64,000 bases of DNA from Ignavibacteriales bacterium (GTDB taxonomy: Bacteria > Bacteroidota > Ignavibacteria > UBA10030): NCBI GenBank assembly GCA_026390575.1, contig JAPLFR010000015.1:340279-404278 (forward strand). The letters run 5' to 3'. Of the stretch, positions 36,551 through 45,462 are shown in pieces. The notes under the pieces were generated by a model. It saw only the letters and a list, made by a program, of their open reading frames with translations, was not told where the DNA came from and did not search any database. The position numbers were made by a program, and so were the translations under genes. The stretch's first letter is position 1; each line of letters begins with the position of its first letter.

Positions 36551-37759
36551 ATGATTCGTTTTTCAAATTCAGTTTCCTCTCTTCGCACTTCCGAAATTAG
36601 AGATCTCATGAGTCTTGCAACCCGGCCGGATATTATTTCGTTTGCCGGCGGTATGCCGGGCAACGAGCTTTTTCCTGTCGAAGAAATCGACGAGATTTAT
36701 AATACGCTGCCTCTCGATATCAAGCAGACCGCTTTTCAATACGGTCCTACACCGGGTTATCCTCCATTGCTCGAATCCCTTAAAGAGTATTTGAAAAGGA
36801 AAGGAATGCCGGTTGAAACAAATAAGTTGATGATTACAACCGGTTCCTTGCAAGCGATTAATATTCTTGCAAAAGTATTTATCGATCCGGAAGATGTAGT
36901 GGTAACTGAAAATCCTTGCTTTATCGGAGGGATTTCTGCGTTCAAATCGTATCAAGCAGATCTTCATGGAATAGATTTAGATGACGACGGGATCGATATC
37001 TCATCCTTGAAAAGTTTTTTACATGAAACGAAATCGAAGCCCCCAAAATTTATTTATCTAACGCCAAACTTTCATAATCCTGCCGGCATACTGTATACAG
37101 AACAGCGAAAGAAGGAATTGGTACCTTTGCTTCAAGAGCATGAACTCATGCTCATCGAAGATGATGCATACGGCGAATTGTATTTCGATGAAGAAGCTCG
37201 GAAAAGAGTAGTTCCAATGAAGGCGTTGTATGAAGACGAACTTGATATATGCTATACAAGTTCTTTTTCAAAAATACTTGGACCCGGTTTTAGATTAGGT
37301 TGGATGCTGGTACCGCAGGATATTTATCAGAAAGCCGAATTATGCAAGCAGTCAATGGATGCCTGTTCGCCTAACTTTACGCAGGTACTAGCGAATGAAT
37401 TTCTACAAAGCGGCAAGATGGATCTCTACATTAAAAAAATGCGCGTAATTTATAAGCGGCGTAAAGATACAATGGCTGATGCCATCCGCAAATATTTTCC
37501 CGATGAAATTTCATGGGTGGAGCCAAAAGGCGGGTTTTACATTTGGATAAAATTACCGCCGAACATCGATATTATGTCAGTGCTCAAAGCAAGCATTGAA
37601 AAAGGAGCTGTCTTTGTCATTGGAAAGACATTCGACCCGGAAGGGAAGGATAATAGTCATTTCAGGCTGGCATACTCGCACACTCCTGAAGACAAAATCG
37701 AAAAAGGAATTCATATTCTTGGTGATTGCCTTAAAGAAGCGTTGAAACTATCAAATTAA
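36551..37759 (+). CDS. PLP-dependent aminotransferase (class I/II, LysN/MocR-like fold)
   Basis: About 402 residues: ISFAGGMPGNELFP at the start, LTPNFHNPAGILYT, the acidic EDDAYGELYF, and the PLP lysine in SSFSKILGPGFRLGW. This subgroup covers 2-aminoadipate, aromatic and branched-chain aminotransferases. Following the PaaK-like ligase and ACT protein, an aromatic or 2-oxoacid route is likely, but the substrate is not proved. The start may be ATG 36551 or TTG 36539. An S23 unit separates it from the ACT gene. Confidence 0.9.
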   Translation: MIRFSNSVSSLRTSEIRDLMSLATRPDIISFAGGMPGNELFPVEEIDEIYNTLPLDIKQTAFQYGPTPGYPPLLESLKEYLKRKGMPVETNKLMITTGSLQAINILAKVFIDPEDVVVTENPCFIGGISAFKSYQADLHGIDLDDDGIDISSLKSFLHETKSKPPKFIYLTPNFHNPAGILYTEQRKKELVPLLQEHELMLIEDDAYGELYFDEEARKRVVPMKALYEDELDICYTSSFSKILGPGFRLGWMLVPQDIYQKAELCKQSMDACSPNFTQVLANEFLQSGKMDLYIKKMRVIYKRRKDTMADAIRKYFPDEISWVEPKGGFYIWIKLPPNIDIMSVLKASIEKGAVFVIGKTFDPEGKDNSHFRLAYSHTPEDKIEKGIHILGDCLKEALKLSN

Positions 37760-37787
37760 TCTGCCAACGTAAGTACATCTAAAAAAA

Positions 37788-37920
37788 TCAATTTTCAAAT
37801 GCCAAATAACAAACAAATATCAAATCCAAATACTCAATGATCCAAGAAAAATAAATTTTTGTGTTTTGGAGTTTAATATTAGAATTTGTTTGTTCTTTAT
37901 GATTTATGATCTGGGATTTT
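37788..37920. repeat. Gene-less inverted repeat resembling the ends of S23 unit 2
   Basis: The left part (AATAACAAACAAATATCAAAT near 37805) and the reverse complement of the right part (AGAACAAACAAATTC near 37880-37895) share the core AACAAACAAAT and A-rich flanks. There is no gene between them. The style matches the arms of the S23 unit at 36025-36525. It lies between converging genes and could also act as a bidirectional terminator. Confidence 0.55.
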
Positions 37921-38010
37921 AAAACTTTCCTTCATGGTGTATCTTGTGTGTATTAAATCTATCTAGAGCACAAGTTACCTGTATAAAATGTTGTCGCAGA
38001 TTTCTAAAGG

Positions 38011-38637
38011 TTACACCAAATGTTTGTTCACGCTCGCAAGAATATCGGAAGTAAAAGTTTCTAGAGAAATGCGATAGTGTTCTACCTTCGTTTTTGTCTG
38101 GGCGACAAAGCTACTATCACTTAATGAACCAAGATTAATCTTAACATTCAAAGCAGCGCCCTCGCCTCCTGCATGCAGTATTAGCGCAGCAACTCCGGCG
38201 TCAGAAAGAGAATTTTGATTTCCTTTCTCTACTATGATCTTAACAAGTTCTAACGCATTGAGGCAAAGTTCCATGAGTCGTAACGGAACGAGCGTCGCTG
38301 TTTTCATTGCTTTTTGAATTTCTGCTGTACGTTTCACCTTCTGTTCTTCTGTTTCCTTTGGTAATCCATACGCCGCCATGACCTTGTTGAATGCTGCTGT
38401 GTCTTCGTCGATCATTGCGTTGAATTGAGCGCGAAGCTCTTCCGATTGCTTCAGTACTTCTTCCATTTCTCCCTGCACATCAGCATATTTCTTTTTGCCG
38501 ATGGTGAGCCGGCATACCATTGACGTGAGTGCGGTTCCAAGTGATGCAGCGAGCGCAGAGACGCTTCCACCACCGGGCGCAGGAGAGCTGGATGCAAGTT
38601 CATCAAGAAAGTTAGTAACAGAAAGAGATGTAAGCAT
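38011..38637 (-). CDS. Formiminotetrahydrofolate cyclodeaminase
   Basis: 208 residues of the FTCD C-terminal / FchA family: FLDELASSSPAPGGGSVSALAAS is the folate-binding start (visible in part as SPAPGGGSVSAL), and FNKVMAAYGLPK follows. It converts 5-formimino-THF to 5,10-methenyl-THF and ammonia, the last step of this histidine route. It is the last gene of the minus-strand hut set, 57 bases after the formimidoyltransferase. Confidence 0.93.
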   Translation of the reverse strand: MLTSLSVTNFLDELASSSPAPGGGSVSALAASLGTALTSMVCRLTIGKKKYADVQGEMEEVLKQSEELRAQFNAMIDEDTAAFNKVMAAYGLPKETEEQKVKRTAEIQKAMKTATLVPLRLMELCLNALELVKIIVEKGNQNSLSDAGVAALILHAGGEGAALNVKINLGSLSDSSFVAQTKTKVEHYRISLETFTSDILASVNKHLV

Positions 38638-38694
38638 ATCGAGTCCTATGAGCTAACGTCACACTTCTATTAAATTCACTAAGACGTACAAATA

Positions 38695-39717
38695 TTAAAT
38701 CTGGTATTCAATGATTTTTTTCTTCGTATCGAACGGTTCAAACTGGTTTAATCCTAATTTCTCGACAGCGAGTGTAATATACTCTTGCTCGGAAAGTGTT
38801 TTTTTATCTGAATAAAACTTACCCGCTTTCAGCATTGCGGCGAGCGGTGTTAATCCAACAAGTTCGCTTCCCGTGACATTAATGCCGAGCGCTTGGGCCT
38901 GTTTTTTCACTTCTTCATAAGCTTCGTGCATGGAAGTAATTTCAAAATCCACAAGATTAATGGAAACTTGTGCAATTCTGAATCGCTCCAGGAAGACGCC
39001 TAGGGCTTTTACAGCTTTCAGCGTGCCAGGAACTTTTATCGTTTCTCCTTTTTCGTTTTTTACTTGATTATCGTACTTGTCTTTCATCACGCGTCCACTC
39101 TCACGGATACGCAACGCTATTTCGTGTGCTAACGTAACGTCTTTTGTATTGAGATTGATATTGTATGCTATGAGAATACTTCGCGCACCGGTGACGGTAA
39201 CACCGGATTTTGAATTGAAGACCGGTTCACCGTAATCCGGTTTCCATGCAGGGTCTATCAATTTTTCCGGCAGACCCTCGTATTCGCCCTTGCGGATATC
39301 GGAAAGATTTTTTCTATAAGGTGAACGCGATGCAAATTCATATAAGTAAATTGGAATGTTCAACTCGGATGCAACACGTTTGCCGTACATGTTCGCAAGC
39401 TGCACACAATCATTCATTGTCATATCGCTGATCGGAACGAACGGTACGACATCAGCAGCGCCGATGCGTGGATGTTCGCCTTTGTGCTGTGCCATATCGA
39501 TATGTTCAGCCGCAGTTTTCGTTGCCTGGAACGCTGCTTCCAGTACAGCATCTGGTGCACCGATAAATGTTACTACTGTTCGGTTGTAATCTTTATCCGG
39601 CTCAACATTGAGCAAACGGATTCCGGGCACACTTCGAACACTTGTGCAGATAGCATCGATTGTTTCTTGATTCCGTCCTTCGCTAAAATTCGGAACGCAT
39701 TCTACGAGTTTTTTCAT
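38695..39717 (-). CDS. Glutamate formimidoyltransferase
   Basis: 340 residues matching the transferase half of FTCD: LVECVPNFSEGRN at the start, HPRIGAADVVPFVPI, and the C-terminal ELVGLTPLAAML. It moves the formimino group from N-formimino-glutamate to THF, giving glutamate. Enzyme and cyclodeaminase are separate proteins here, whereas they are fused in animals. It is followed by the cyclodeaminase gene and preceded 17 bases upstream by hutI. Confidence 0.95.
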   Translation of the reverse strand: MKKLVECVPNFSEGRNQETIDAICTSVRSVPGIRLLNVEPDKDYNRTVVTFIGAPDAVLEAAFQATKTAAEHIDMAQHKGEHPRIGAADVVPFVPISDMTMNDCVQLANMYGKRVASELNIPIYLYEFASRSPYRKNLSDIRKGEYEGLPEKLIDPAWKPDYGEPVFNSKSGVTVTGARSILIAYNINLNTKDVTLAHEIALRIRESGRVMKDKYDNQVKNEKGETIKVPGTLKAVKALGVFLERFRIAQVSINLVDFEITSMHEAYEEVKKQAQALGINVTGSELVGLTPLAAMLKAGKFYSDKKTLSEQEYITLAVEKLGLNQFEPFDTKKKIIEYQI

Positions 39718-39734
39718 ATAGAGTTCTCTCTGAG

Positions 39735-40979
39735 CTAAAAATCCAAATACGTTCCGTGCTTGATAACTTTGGCAACGTGGTTCGTGCCGAAATGGTAGGC
39801 GAGATACCTGTAGCCTGGAATATCATACAGCACAATGTCAGCTTGTTTACCGACTTCGATACTGCCAAGTTTTTCTGATAGACCAAGCGCAGCCGCTCCA
39901 TTGAGCGTCGAAGCAGTAATGGCTTCTTCCGGCGTCATCGACATGTGCGTGCAGGCGATCGTCATCATCATTGGCATAGAGTAAGACATACAGGAACCAG
40001 GATTGAAATTTGATGCGATCGCCAGCGGAATACTGGCATCGATAATCTTCCGTGCGGGCGGATAATTGCAGTGCAGGAAGAACGAAACGCCGGGAAGAAC
40101 TGTTGCGATGGTTCCAGATTCTTTTAATGCAGCAATTCCTTCATCGTCGATATGCTCAAGATGATCGGCAGAGAGTGCACCCATTTCTGCCGCGAGTTTC
40201 GATGCACCGATTTGCGTCAGTTGATCCGCATGAATTTTGATTTTCATACCAAGCTGCTTTGCTGTTTCAAAAATTCTCCGGCATTGTTTAACAGAAAAAT
40301 AGTCTTGGTCGCAAAAAGCATCACAGAATTTTGTAAGTTTGCGTTGCGCGATGTAGGGAAGCATCCGTGCACAGATGAGGTCAACATAACCGTCGGAATT
40401 GTTCTTGAACTCCGGTGGTACGGCATGAGCTCCGAGAAATGTCGGCACGATGTCCATCAAACATTCCTCGGTCAGGTCGTTGATTGCTTCCAGTATTTTC
40501 ATTTCATCTTTTTCGTTCAGCCCGTATCCGGATTTGATTTCTATGGTTGTCGTTCCCTCTGTTAGTATGGTATCCAAATGCTGACGAGCGCGTTTCTTCA
40601 ATTCCTTTTTCGTTGCCGTTCTGGTTGCCTGGACAGTACTGAGAATTCCACCTCCAGCTTGTGCGATTTCCTGATACGTTTTCCCTTCAATGCGCATGGC
40701 AAACTCGTCTTCCCGTGTTCCGGCAAACAATAAATGCGTATGTGAATCTACGAATCCGGGAAGTCCAACCAAATCGGAAGCATCAATAACATCAATAGTT
40801 TCATCCACTGTTTGCGTGAATTCTGCGCTTCGGCCGATCCACTTGAAGCGTCCGTTTTCAATCAATACCGTTGCATTTTCAATGACACCGAGATCATTCA
40901 TTTCTTTGCCGGATTTAAACGGCCTGCCATGAGCGCTCACAGTAACTAGTTGCTTGATATTTTTAATAAGAAGATTCAT
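39735..40979 (-). CDS. hutI: Imidazolonepropionase
   Basis: 414 residues of the metal-dependent amidohydrolase fold: GFVDSHTHLLFAGTRE supplies the HxH metal site, with IEIKSGYGL, KIHADQL and LSADHLEH. It opens 4-imidazolone-5-propionate to N-formimino-L-glutamate. Length is normal. It is third in the pathway; hutU lies upstream on the same strand, separated by a VOC gene and a transposase. Confidence 0.95.
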   Translation of the reverse strand: MNLLIKNIKQLVTVSAHGRPFKSGKEMNDLGVIENATVLIENGRFKWIGRSAEFTQTVDETIDVIDASDLVGLPGFVDSHTHLLFAGTREDEFAMRIEGKTYQEIAQAGGGILSTVQATRTATKKELKKRARQHLDTILTEGTTTIEIKSGYGLNEKDEMKILEAINDLTEECLMDIVPTFLGAHAVPPEFKNNSDGYVDLICARMLPYIAQRKLTKFCDAFCDQDYFSVKQCRRIFETAKQLGMKIKIHADQLTQIGASKLAAEMGALSADHLEHIDDEGIAALKESGTIATVLPGVSFFLHCNYPPARKIIDASIPLAIASNFNPGSCMSYSMPMMMTIACTHMSMTPEEAITASTLNGAAALGLSEKLGSIEVGKQADIVLYDIPGYRYLAYHFGTNHVAKVIKHGTYLDF

Positions 40980-41124
40980 AAAAAAATAGAACGATTTCCC
41001 GATGTATAGTGGAAAGCAAATAACAAAGATAATTGTGAAGAATCAATGCTTCCAGTTCAATCGATATAGCATGCCTCGATTGATCCATCCCATCTGAAAC
41101 GTATTTGATATTGGCGAAGTCATG

Positions 41125-41502
41125 TTATGGCTTGAGTGCTTGCTGCCAAAGCGAGAGCACAACGCCTTCAGGCGTTTCAAACTGTGCCCGCCAACCCATC
41201 GATCCTACCGGTGCTTTTTTCTTTAGTACTGTGCCGCGAGCTTTACGGATGGCTTTCAATGTTGCATCGATGTCTTCAGTTTCGATATAAATATTGATCT
41301 GTCCTTTTTTCGGAAGACGTTTGACGATTTCGAATCCGCCGTTGGGATGTTTTCCCGTATGAAGCAATGTGTAGTCGATATCTGGTACATACGTAAATGT
41401 CCATCCAAAGACAGAGCCGAAGAATTTCTTCGCTTTCTCGATGTTGGTTGTCGGAATTTCAATATGACCGAATGCGTGCATAATTTCCTCCACGAAGTTC
41501 AC
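41125..41502 (-). CDS. VOC/glyoxalase-family protein
   Basis: 125 residues with the two beta-alpha-beta-beta-beta units of the vicinal oxygen chelate fold: HIEIPTTNIEKAKKFFGSVF, then GGFEIVKRLP and VGSMGWRAQFETPEGVVLSL. Substrate is unknown. It lies between hutI and the REP-type transposase on the same strand; whether it belongs to histidine catabolism is not shown. Confidence 0.85.
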   Translation of the reverse strand: MNFVEEIMHAFGHIEIPTTNIEKAKKFFGSVFGWTFTYVPDIDYTLLHTGKHPNGGFEIVKRLPKKGQINIYIETEDIDATLKAIRKARGTVLKKKAPVGSMGWRAQFETPEGVVLSLWQQALKP

Positions 41503-41526
41503 GAATATTTTTACACAGTTCTCTCA

Positions 41527-42093
41527 CTAGGATGAAGGCGTCTCGCCGAATGATTCCCAGTAATCATCAATAGGAATAATAGGAATTTTTTCATTGTCAT
41601 AGTAACAGGCTGATGAGAATTGGTAATCACTTCGATCATCCACAAGGTGCCATTTTTTATTGACCGGATTATTATGAATGTATTCAAGGGTTTCCACTAA
41701 AACATGCTCTGTTTCGACACACCGTGCAAGTGAATCTTCCCAAAATAAATATTTTCGATCACCTTTTCGCATTCCTTCGACCATAAAAGAATTTAACAAG
41801 GCGGTGGCATGATTCTTTTTCAGCGTATCAATAATTTTATGACCGGAAAAGGAATGAAATTGTCCCATGACTTTTTCAATTGGCGTTTTATTCAAGATTT
41901 TTATCAGGAGATGGAGATGATTAGGCATAAGACAAAAAGCAAAAATTTGCCATGTCTTTTTTTCTCGTATCCAAGATAGCGACTGAAGAGGGATCATAGA
42001 TAATTCTTCTGATAAAAACACTGAGCGATATCTGGTAACTCGCGATGTTACAAAATATATGTCGGTCGAACTTGGAATTGATATATATTTCAA
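41527..42093 (-). CDS. REP-associated tyrosine transposase-like protein (Y1/IS200 family)
   Basis: 188 residues of the HUH single-strand transposase fold: FAFCLMPNHLHLLIK holds the His-x-His pair, and the tyrosine is expected in LEYIHNNPVNKKW. Size, the single gene and the lack of a partner tnpB fit the RAYT group, domesticated transposases linked to REP palindromes. It sits within the hut gene cluster. The last codons (FGETPSS) are encoded by one of two flanking hairpin sequences. Confidence 0.9.
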   Translation of the reverse strand: MKYISIPSSTDIYFVTSRVTRYRSVFLSEELSMIPLQSLSWIREKKTWQIFAFCLMPNHLHLLIKILNKTPIEKVMGQFHSFSGHKIIDTLKKNHATALLNSFMVEGMRKGDRKYLFWEDSLARCVETEHVLVETLEYIHNNPVNKKWHLVDDRSDYQFSSACYYDNEKIPIIPIDDYWESFGETPSS

Positions 42094-42140
42094 AATTATT
42101 CCTCGTTAAGGTTCAGATGCTCGGCGTGGACGCCTTCGTC
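41531..42140. mobile_element. RAYT gene bracketed by inverted REP-like hairpins
   Basis: GATGAAGGCGTCTCGCCGA at 41531-41549 and the reverse complement of 42121-42140 (GACGAAGGCGTCCACGCCGA) are near identical. Each contains a small hairpin (GGCG-TCT-CGCC on the left, GGCGT-GG-ACGCC on the right) next to a GAAG tetranucleotide. This is the arrangement of REP/BIME elements around their RAYT gene. The unit lies between hutU and the VOC-hutI genes. Confidence 0.75.
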
Positions 42141-42176
42141 CAAAAGGAAGGAAGGCATGTCGTTGTCATTCTGGAA

Positions 42177-43835
42177 TTATTTTAAAAGAGGAATTGTTAT
42201 TGACCATTTCTTTGCGTTGTCGATAGCGCGTTTATACCGGGCATCAGCATGGCGAATAATGCCCATACCGGGATCGTATGTCAATACTCTTTGCAGTCTT
42301 GCTTCTGCTTCTTTGGTTCCATCGGCGACAACAACCATCCCAGCATGGAGAGATAGACCGATGCCGACTCCGCCGCCGTGATGAACACTTACCCAGCTTG
42401 CACCGCCTGTTGTATTCAGTAGTGCATTAAGGATTGGCCAATCCGCGATAGCGTCGCTGCCATCGAGCATATTTTCCGTTTCGCGATTTGGCGATGCAAC
42501 ACTGCCGCAGTCGAGATGGTCGCGGCCAATGACGATAGGCGCTTTGACTTCACCACTGGCAACAAGATCGTTGAAAATTTTTCCCATTTTCGCTCGCTCA
42601 CCGTACCCAAGCCAGCAAATGCGCGCCGGCAATCCTTGAAACTCGACCTCCTTTTGAGCTTTGTTAATCCAGGTGCAGAGCTGTTTATTCTCCGGAAATG
42701 TTTCCATCACTGCTTGGTCAGTACGATAGATGTCCTCTGGATCGCCGGAAAGAGCTGCCCATCGGAATGGACCCTTGCCATCGCAGAAGAGGGGACGAAT
42801 ATATTCGGGAACAAAACCGGGGATATCAAACGCCTTCTTTACGCCATTTGCCAATGCTTCGCCGCGGATATTATTTCCATAATCGAAGACAATAGCGCCT
42901 TTTTGTTTCAATTTCAGCAAACCTTTTACGTGCTCTATAATAGAGGCTTGAGCGAGGGCAACGTATTTTTGTGGATCTTTTTTGCGAAGTCTGAGCGCTT
43001 CTGTATAAAGCATGCCTGCCGGCACATAACCGTTCAATGTATCATGCGCAGATGTTTGATCGGTGACGATGTCGGGCAAGAATTTTCCTGCTGCAATTTT
43101 TGGAATAATCTCCGCCGCATTCCCAAGCAAACCTACGGATAAAGGAATTTTCTTCTCTTTTGCCGCACGAACTTGTGCAAGAGCATCATCGAGATTATTT
43201 GTCATGGTATCGAGATACCCTGTTTCAAGGCGGCGCTTGATACGATGCAGATCGACTTCAACAACAAGACAAGCGGCTCCATTCATTGTTGCAGCGAGCG
43301 GCTGTGCTCCACCCATACCGCCAAGTCCTGCGGTGAGCAAGAATTTACCGGCAAGATTTTTTCCGAAATGTTTGACTGCCGCGGCAGCAAATGTTTCGTA
43401 CGTCCCCTGCAAAATTCCTTGCGTGCCGATGTAAATCCAGCTTCCCGCGGTCATTTGTCCGTACATCGTCAGACCAAGTCCTTCCAGCCGCCGGAATTCT
43501 TCCCATGTTGCCCACTTTGGAACAAGCAATGAATTACTGATCAGGACGCGCGGTGCATTCTCATGCGTCTTGAAGATGCCGACTGGCTTGCCGGATTGGA
43601 CAAGCAATGTTTCGTCATTCTCTAAATTCTTCAGACATTCAACAAGAGCATCGAAACATTGCCAGTTGCGGGCGGCTTTTCCTGTGCCGCCATAGACGAT
43701 CAACTCTTGCGGCTTTTCGGCAACTTCCGGATCGAGATTGTTCATGAGCATCCGTAAAGCGGCTTCCTGAATCCAGCCCTTGCAGGTGAGTCGTGTCCCC
43801 CGTGGTGCTCGAATAGTGCGAGGTTTTAATTTCAT
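42177..43835 (-). CDS. hutU: Urocanate hydratase
   Basis: 552 residues, the family norm: N-terminal [23 protein letters not shown]-binding region around [12 protein letters not shown], the active-site area YGNNIRGEA and C-terminal [15 protein letters not shown]. It hydrates urocanate to 4-imidazolone-5-propionate. Transcription runs toward hutI. A pair of A-rich inverted repeats lies directly upstream (43913-44045). Confidence 0.96.
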   Translation of the reverse strand: MKLKPRTIRAPRGTRLTCKGWIQEAALRMLMNNLDPEVAEKPQELIVYGGTGKAARNWQCFDALVECLKNLENDETLLVQSGKPVGIFKTHENAPRVLISNSLLVPKWATWEEFRRLEGLGLTMYGQMTAGSWIYIGTQGILQGTYETFAAAAVKHFGKNLAGKFLLTAGLGGMGGAQPLAATMNGAACLVVEVDLHRIKRRLETGYLDTMTNNLDDALAQVRAAKEKKIPLSVGLLGNAAEIIPKIAAGKFLPDIVTDQTSAHDTLNGYVPAGMLYTEALRLRKKDPQKYVALAQASIIEHVKGLLKLKQKGAIVFDYGNNIRGEALANGVKKAFDIPGFVPEYIRPLFCDGKGPFRWAALSGDPEDIYRTDQAVMETFPENKQLCTWINKAQKEVEFQGLPARICWLGYGERAKMGKIFNDLVASGEVKAPIVIGRDHLDCGSVASPNRETENMLDGSDAIADWPILNALLNTTGGASWVSVHHGGGVGIGLSLHAGMVVVADGTKEAEARLQRVLTYDPGMGIIRHADARYKRAIDNAKKWSITIPLLK

Positions 43836-43912
43836 AGTGCCGCCTTTCGATAGTTACGAAAGTGGTATATTAAACAATGAATAACTATTGGATATATCGT
43901 ATTGTAACCATT

Positions 43913-44045
43913 AAAAATTCCAAACCACAAATCTCATAAAACAAACAAAAACAATAATACAAAACACAACACAATGAGCAGTCAGTTTTGGTCATTGCAC
44001 ATTTGAGATTTTGTTATTGTTTGACATATAATATTTGGAGATTGA
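43913..44045. repeat. Gene-less A-rich inverted repeat upstream of hutU
   Basis: The left part (AAAAATTCCAAACCACAAATC) and the reverse complement of the right part (ATCTCCAAATATTATATGTC, then AAACAATAACAAAATCTC) share the same word composition as the ends of S23 unit 2 and the repeat at 37788. There is no gene inside. It occupies most of the hutU upstream region and could affect its expression. Confidence 0.5.
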
Positions 44046-44085
44046 GTCTTTAATGTTACCATTACAGCGATCACCATCGCTCCGC

Positions 44086-44394
44086 TTACAGCAATGATTT
44101 CTTGAAACGCTCAAATGTTTCTTTGGCATTCAGCCCGAACTTTTCTTGATGGATCAGACACCAATCCCAAAGTGTGTCGAATTGATCTTGTGTAGGTTCT
44201 GATGCCGGATTGACGCGCACTTCAAGACCATTTCCATCCCACGCAATTTTGATCCATCCGTTTCGTTCAGCTTCCTCTTCGGTGAGATTAAGTTCATGGC
44301 ATATCTTTTTATGTCCATGTTGATCACATGGCAGGAATTGTCCATTGTGCCGGATCCAGCCATTTCGCCGAATGAGAGTGTCACGCGTTATCAC
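44086..44394 (-). CDS. Hypothetical protein, 102 aa
   Basis: I do not recognise the family. The protein is soluble and rich in charged and aromatic residues, with two Asn-Gly-Trp motifs (RRNGWIRHNG and RNGWIKIAWDG) and a helical C-terminus (AKETFERFKKSLL). The start is a GTG preceded by AGGAGAGG, which supports it being a real gene. It follows the adenosine-specific kinase-like gene by 18 bases and is probably its operon partner. Confidence 0.6.
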   Translation of the reverse strand: MITRDTLIRRNGWIRHNGQFLPCDQHGHKKICHELNLTEEEAERNGWIKIAWDGNGLEVRVNPASEPTQDQFDTLWDWCLIHQEKFGLNAKETFERFKKSLL

Positions 44395-44412
44395 GATTCC
44401 TCTCCTGAGTAA

Positions 44413-44895
44413 TTATAATTTATATCCTATCTTTCGCAAAAAATCTTTTCGCCATTTGATGTCATTCTCGGTTTCTACGCCTTTTGATTTATCGCCATCG
44501 ATAACACCGAGAATACCGCGGCCTTGCTCGGTTTCTGCAATAATGACTTCTACCGGATTTGCGGTCGCACAGTAAATAGTGCAGACTTCCGGAAGGGCTT
44601 TTAAGGCATTGAGAACGTTTATAGGAAAACCATTCTCTACAAATAAAATGAAGCAATGTCCGCAGGAAAGTGACAGAGCATTCTTCTTAGCCAACTCAAT
44701 AAGTACATCGTCATTGCCCGTCCAGCGGACAAGTGCCATTCCGGATGATTCGCAAAAACCGAGGCCGAACTTCATCTGCGGATTTGTCTGCACGATAGCT
44801 TCGTGGATGTCTTCCACCGTTTTGATGAAGTGCGATTGTCCAAGGATAAAATTAATCGCTTCCGGTTTTTCAATTTTAATTGTTTTGAGTTCCAT
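44413..44895 (-). CDS. Adenosine-specific kinase-like protein (AsK family)
   Basis: 160 residues of the small AsK family: FILGQSHFIKTVEDIHEAI, FGLGFCESSG, LSCGHCFILFVENGFPINVLNAL and NPVEVIIAETEQGRGILGVIDG are family blocks. The fold was described from an archaeal protein that binds adenosine or AMP; catalysis is not firmly established. An adenosine deaminase gene lies 5 kb away, so nucleoside metabolism is a common theme. Confidence 0.85.
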   Translation of the reverse strand: MELKTIKIEKPEAINFILGQSHFIKTVEDIHEAIVQTNPQMKFGLGFCESSGMALVRWTGNDDVLIELAKKNALSLSCGHCFILFVENGFPINVLNALKALPEVCTIYCATANPVEVIIAETEQGRGILGVIDGDKSKGVETENDIKWRKDFLRKIGYKL

Positions 44896-44923
44896 GTGCT
44901 TTCCTTGATATATGTCTGAACGA

Positions 44924-45400
44924 TTACGCTATTGTTCCAACAGGTATAAGAAACTTTAATACTCCGGTGCCTTGATGAATCGGGTTTGATATATCCACCA
45001 ATGCGAGGCTGCATTTTCGCATTTCTATCTCCACGTTTCTATTTCCACCGAGGAGCAATGAGATTATATCAGATAAATATGGTTCGTGTCCGACTAAAAG
45101 AACTGATGATACACTGAGTTCATCAAGCTGATCGAAGAGCTGTTGTGGATCAGATCCGTTCAACAAGAATTCGCTGAGAACAACTTGCAGCTTATTGCTG
45201 TTTGAAAGGACGAGAGAGGCAGTTTCTTGTGCGCGCTTGAGCGGACTTGAGAGCGCTGCATGGATGACAATATCCATCCGTTGAAGAAGTGTACCGATGA
45301 GTGTTGCTTGGCGTACTCCAAGATCGGTGAGCGGGCGTTCGTCATCGCTATAGCGGGAACTGGGAGAAGCGTCGCCGTGTCGGAGGAAGTAAATATGCAT
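44924..45400 (-). CDS. Phosphohistidine phosphatase SixA-like
   Basis: 158 residues of the histidine-phosphatase superfamily: the catalytic RHG at IYFLRHGDASP, the second His in LLVGHEPYLSD and Arg in SSPLKRAQETA. SixA removes phosphate from His residues of phosphotransfer domains. It lies directly after a sigma-54 regulator and a REC-kinase on the same strand (62-base gap). The open frame reaches upstream to 45721, but that part overlaps the regulator and is not coding. Confidence 0.9.
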   Translation of the reverse strand: MHIYFLRHGDASPSSRYSDDERPLTDLGVRQATLIGTLLQRMDIVIHAALSSPLKRAQETASLVLSNSNKLQVVLSEFLLNGSDPQQLFDQLDELSVSSVLLVGHEPYLSDIISLLLGGNRNVEIEMRKCSLALVDISNPIHQGTGVLKFLIPVGTIA

Positions 45401-45462
45401 AGTCGTGTTACCAGAATTCTGGAAACCACTGTGCAAACCGAAAGAGCAGATCGAACGCTCTG

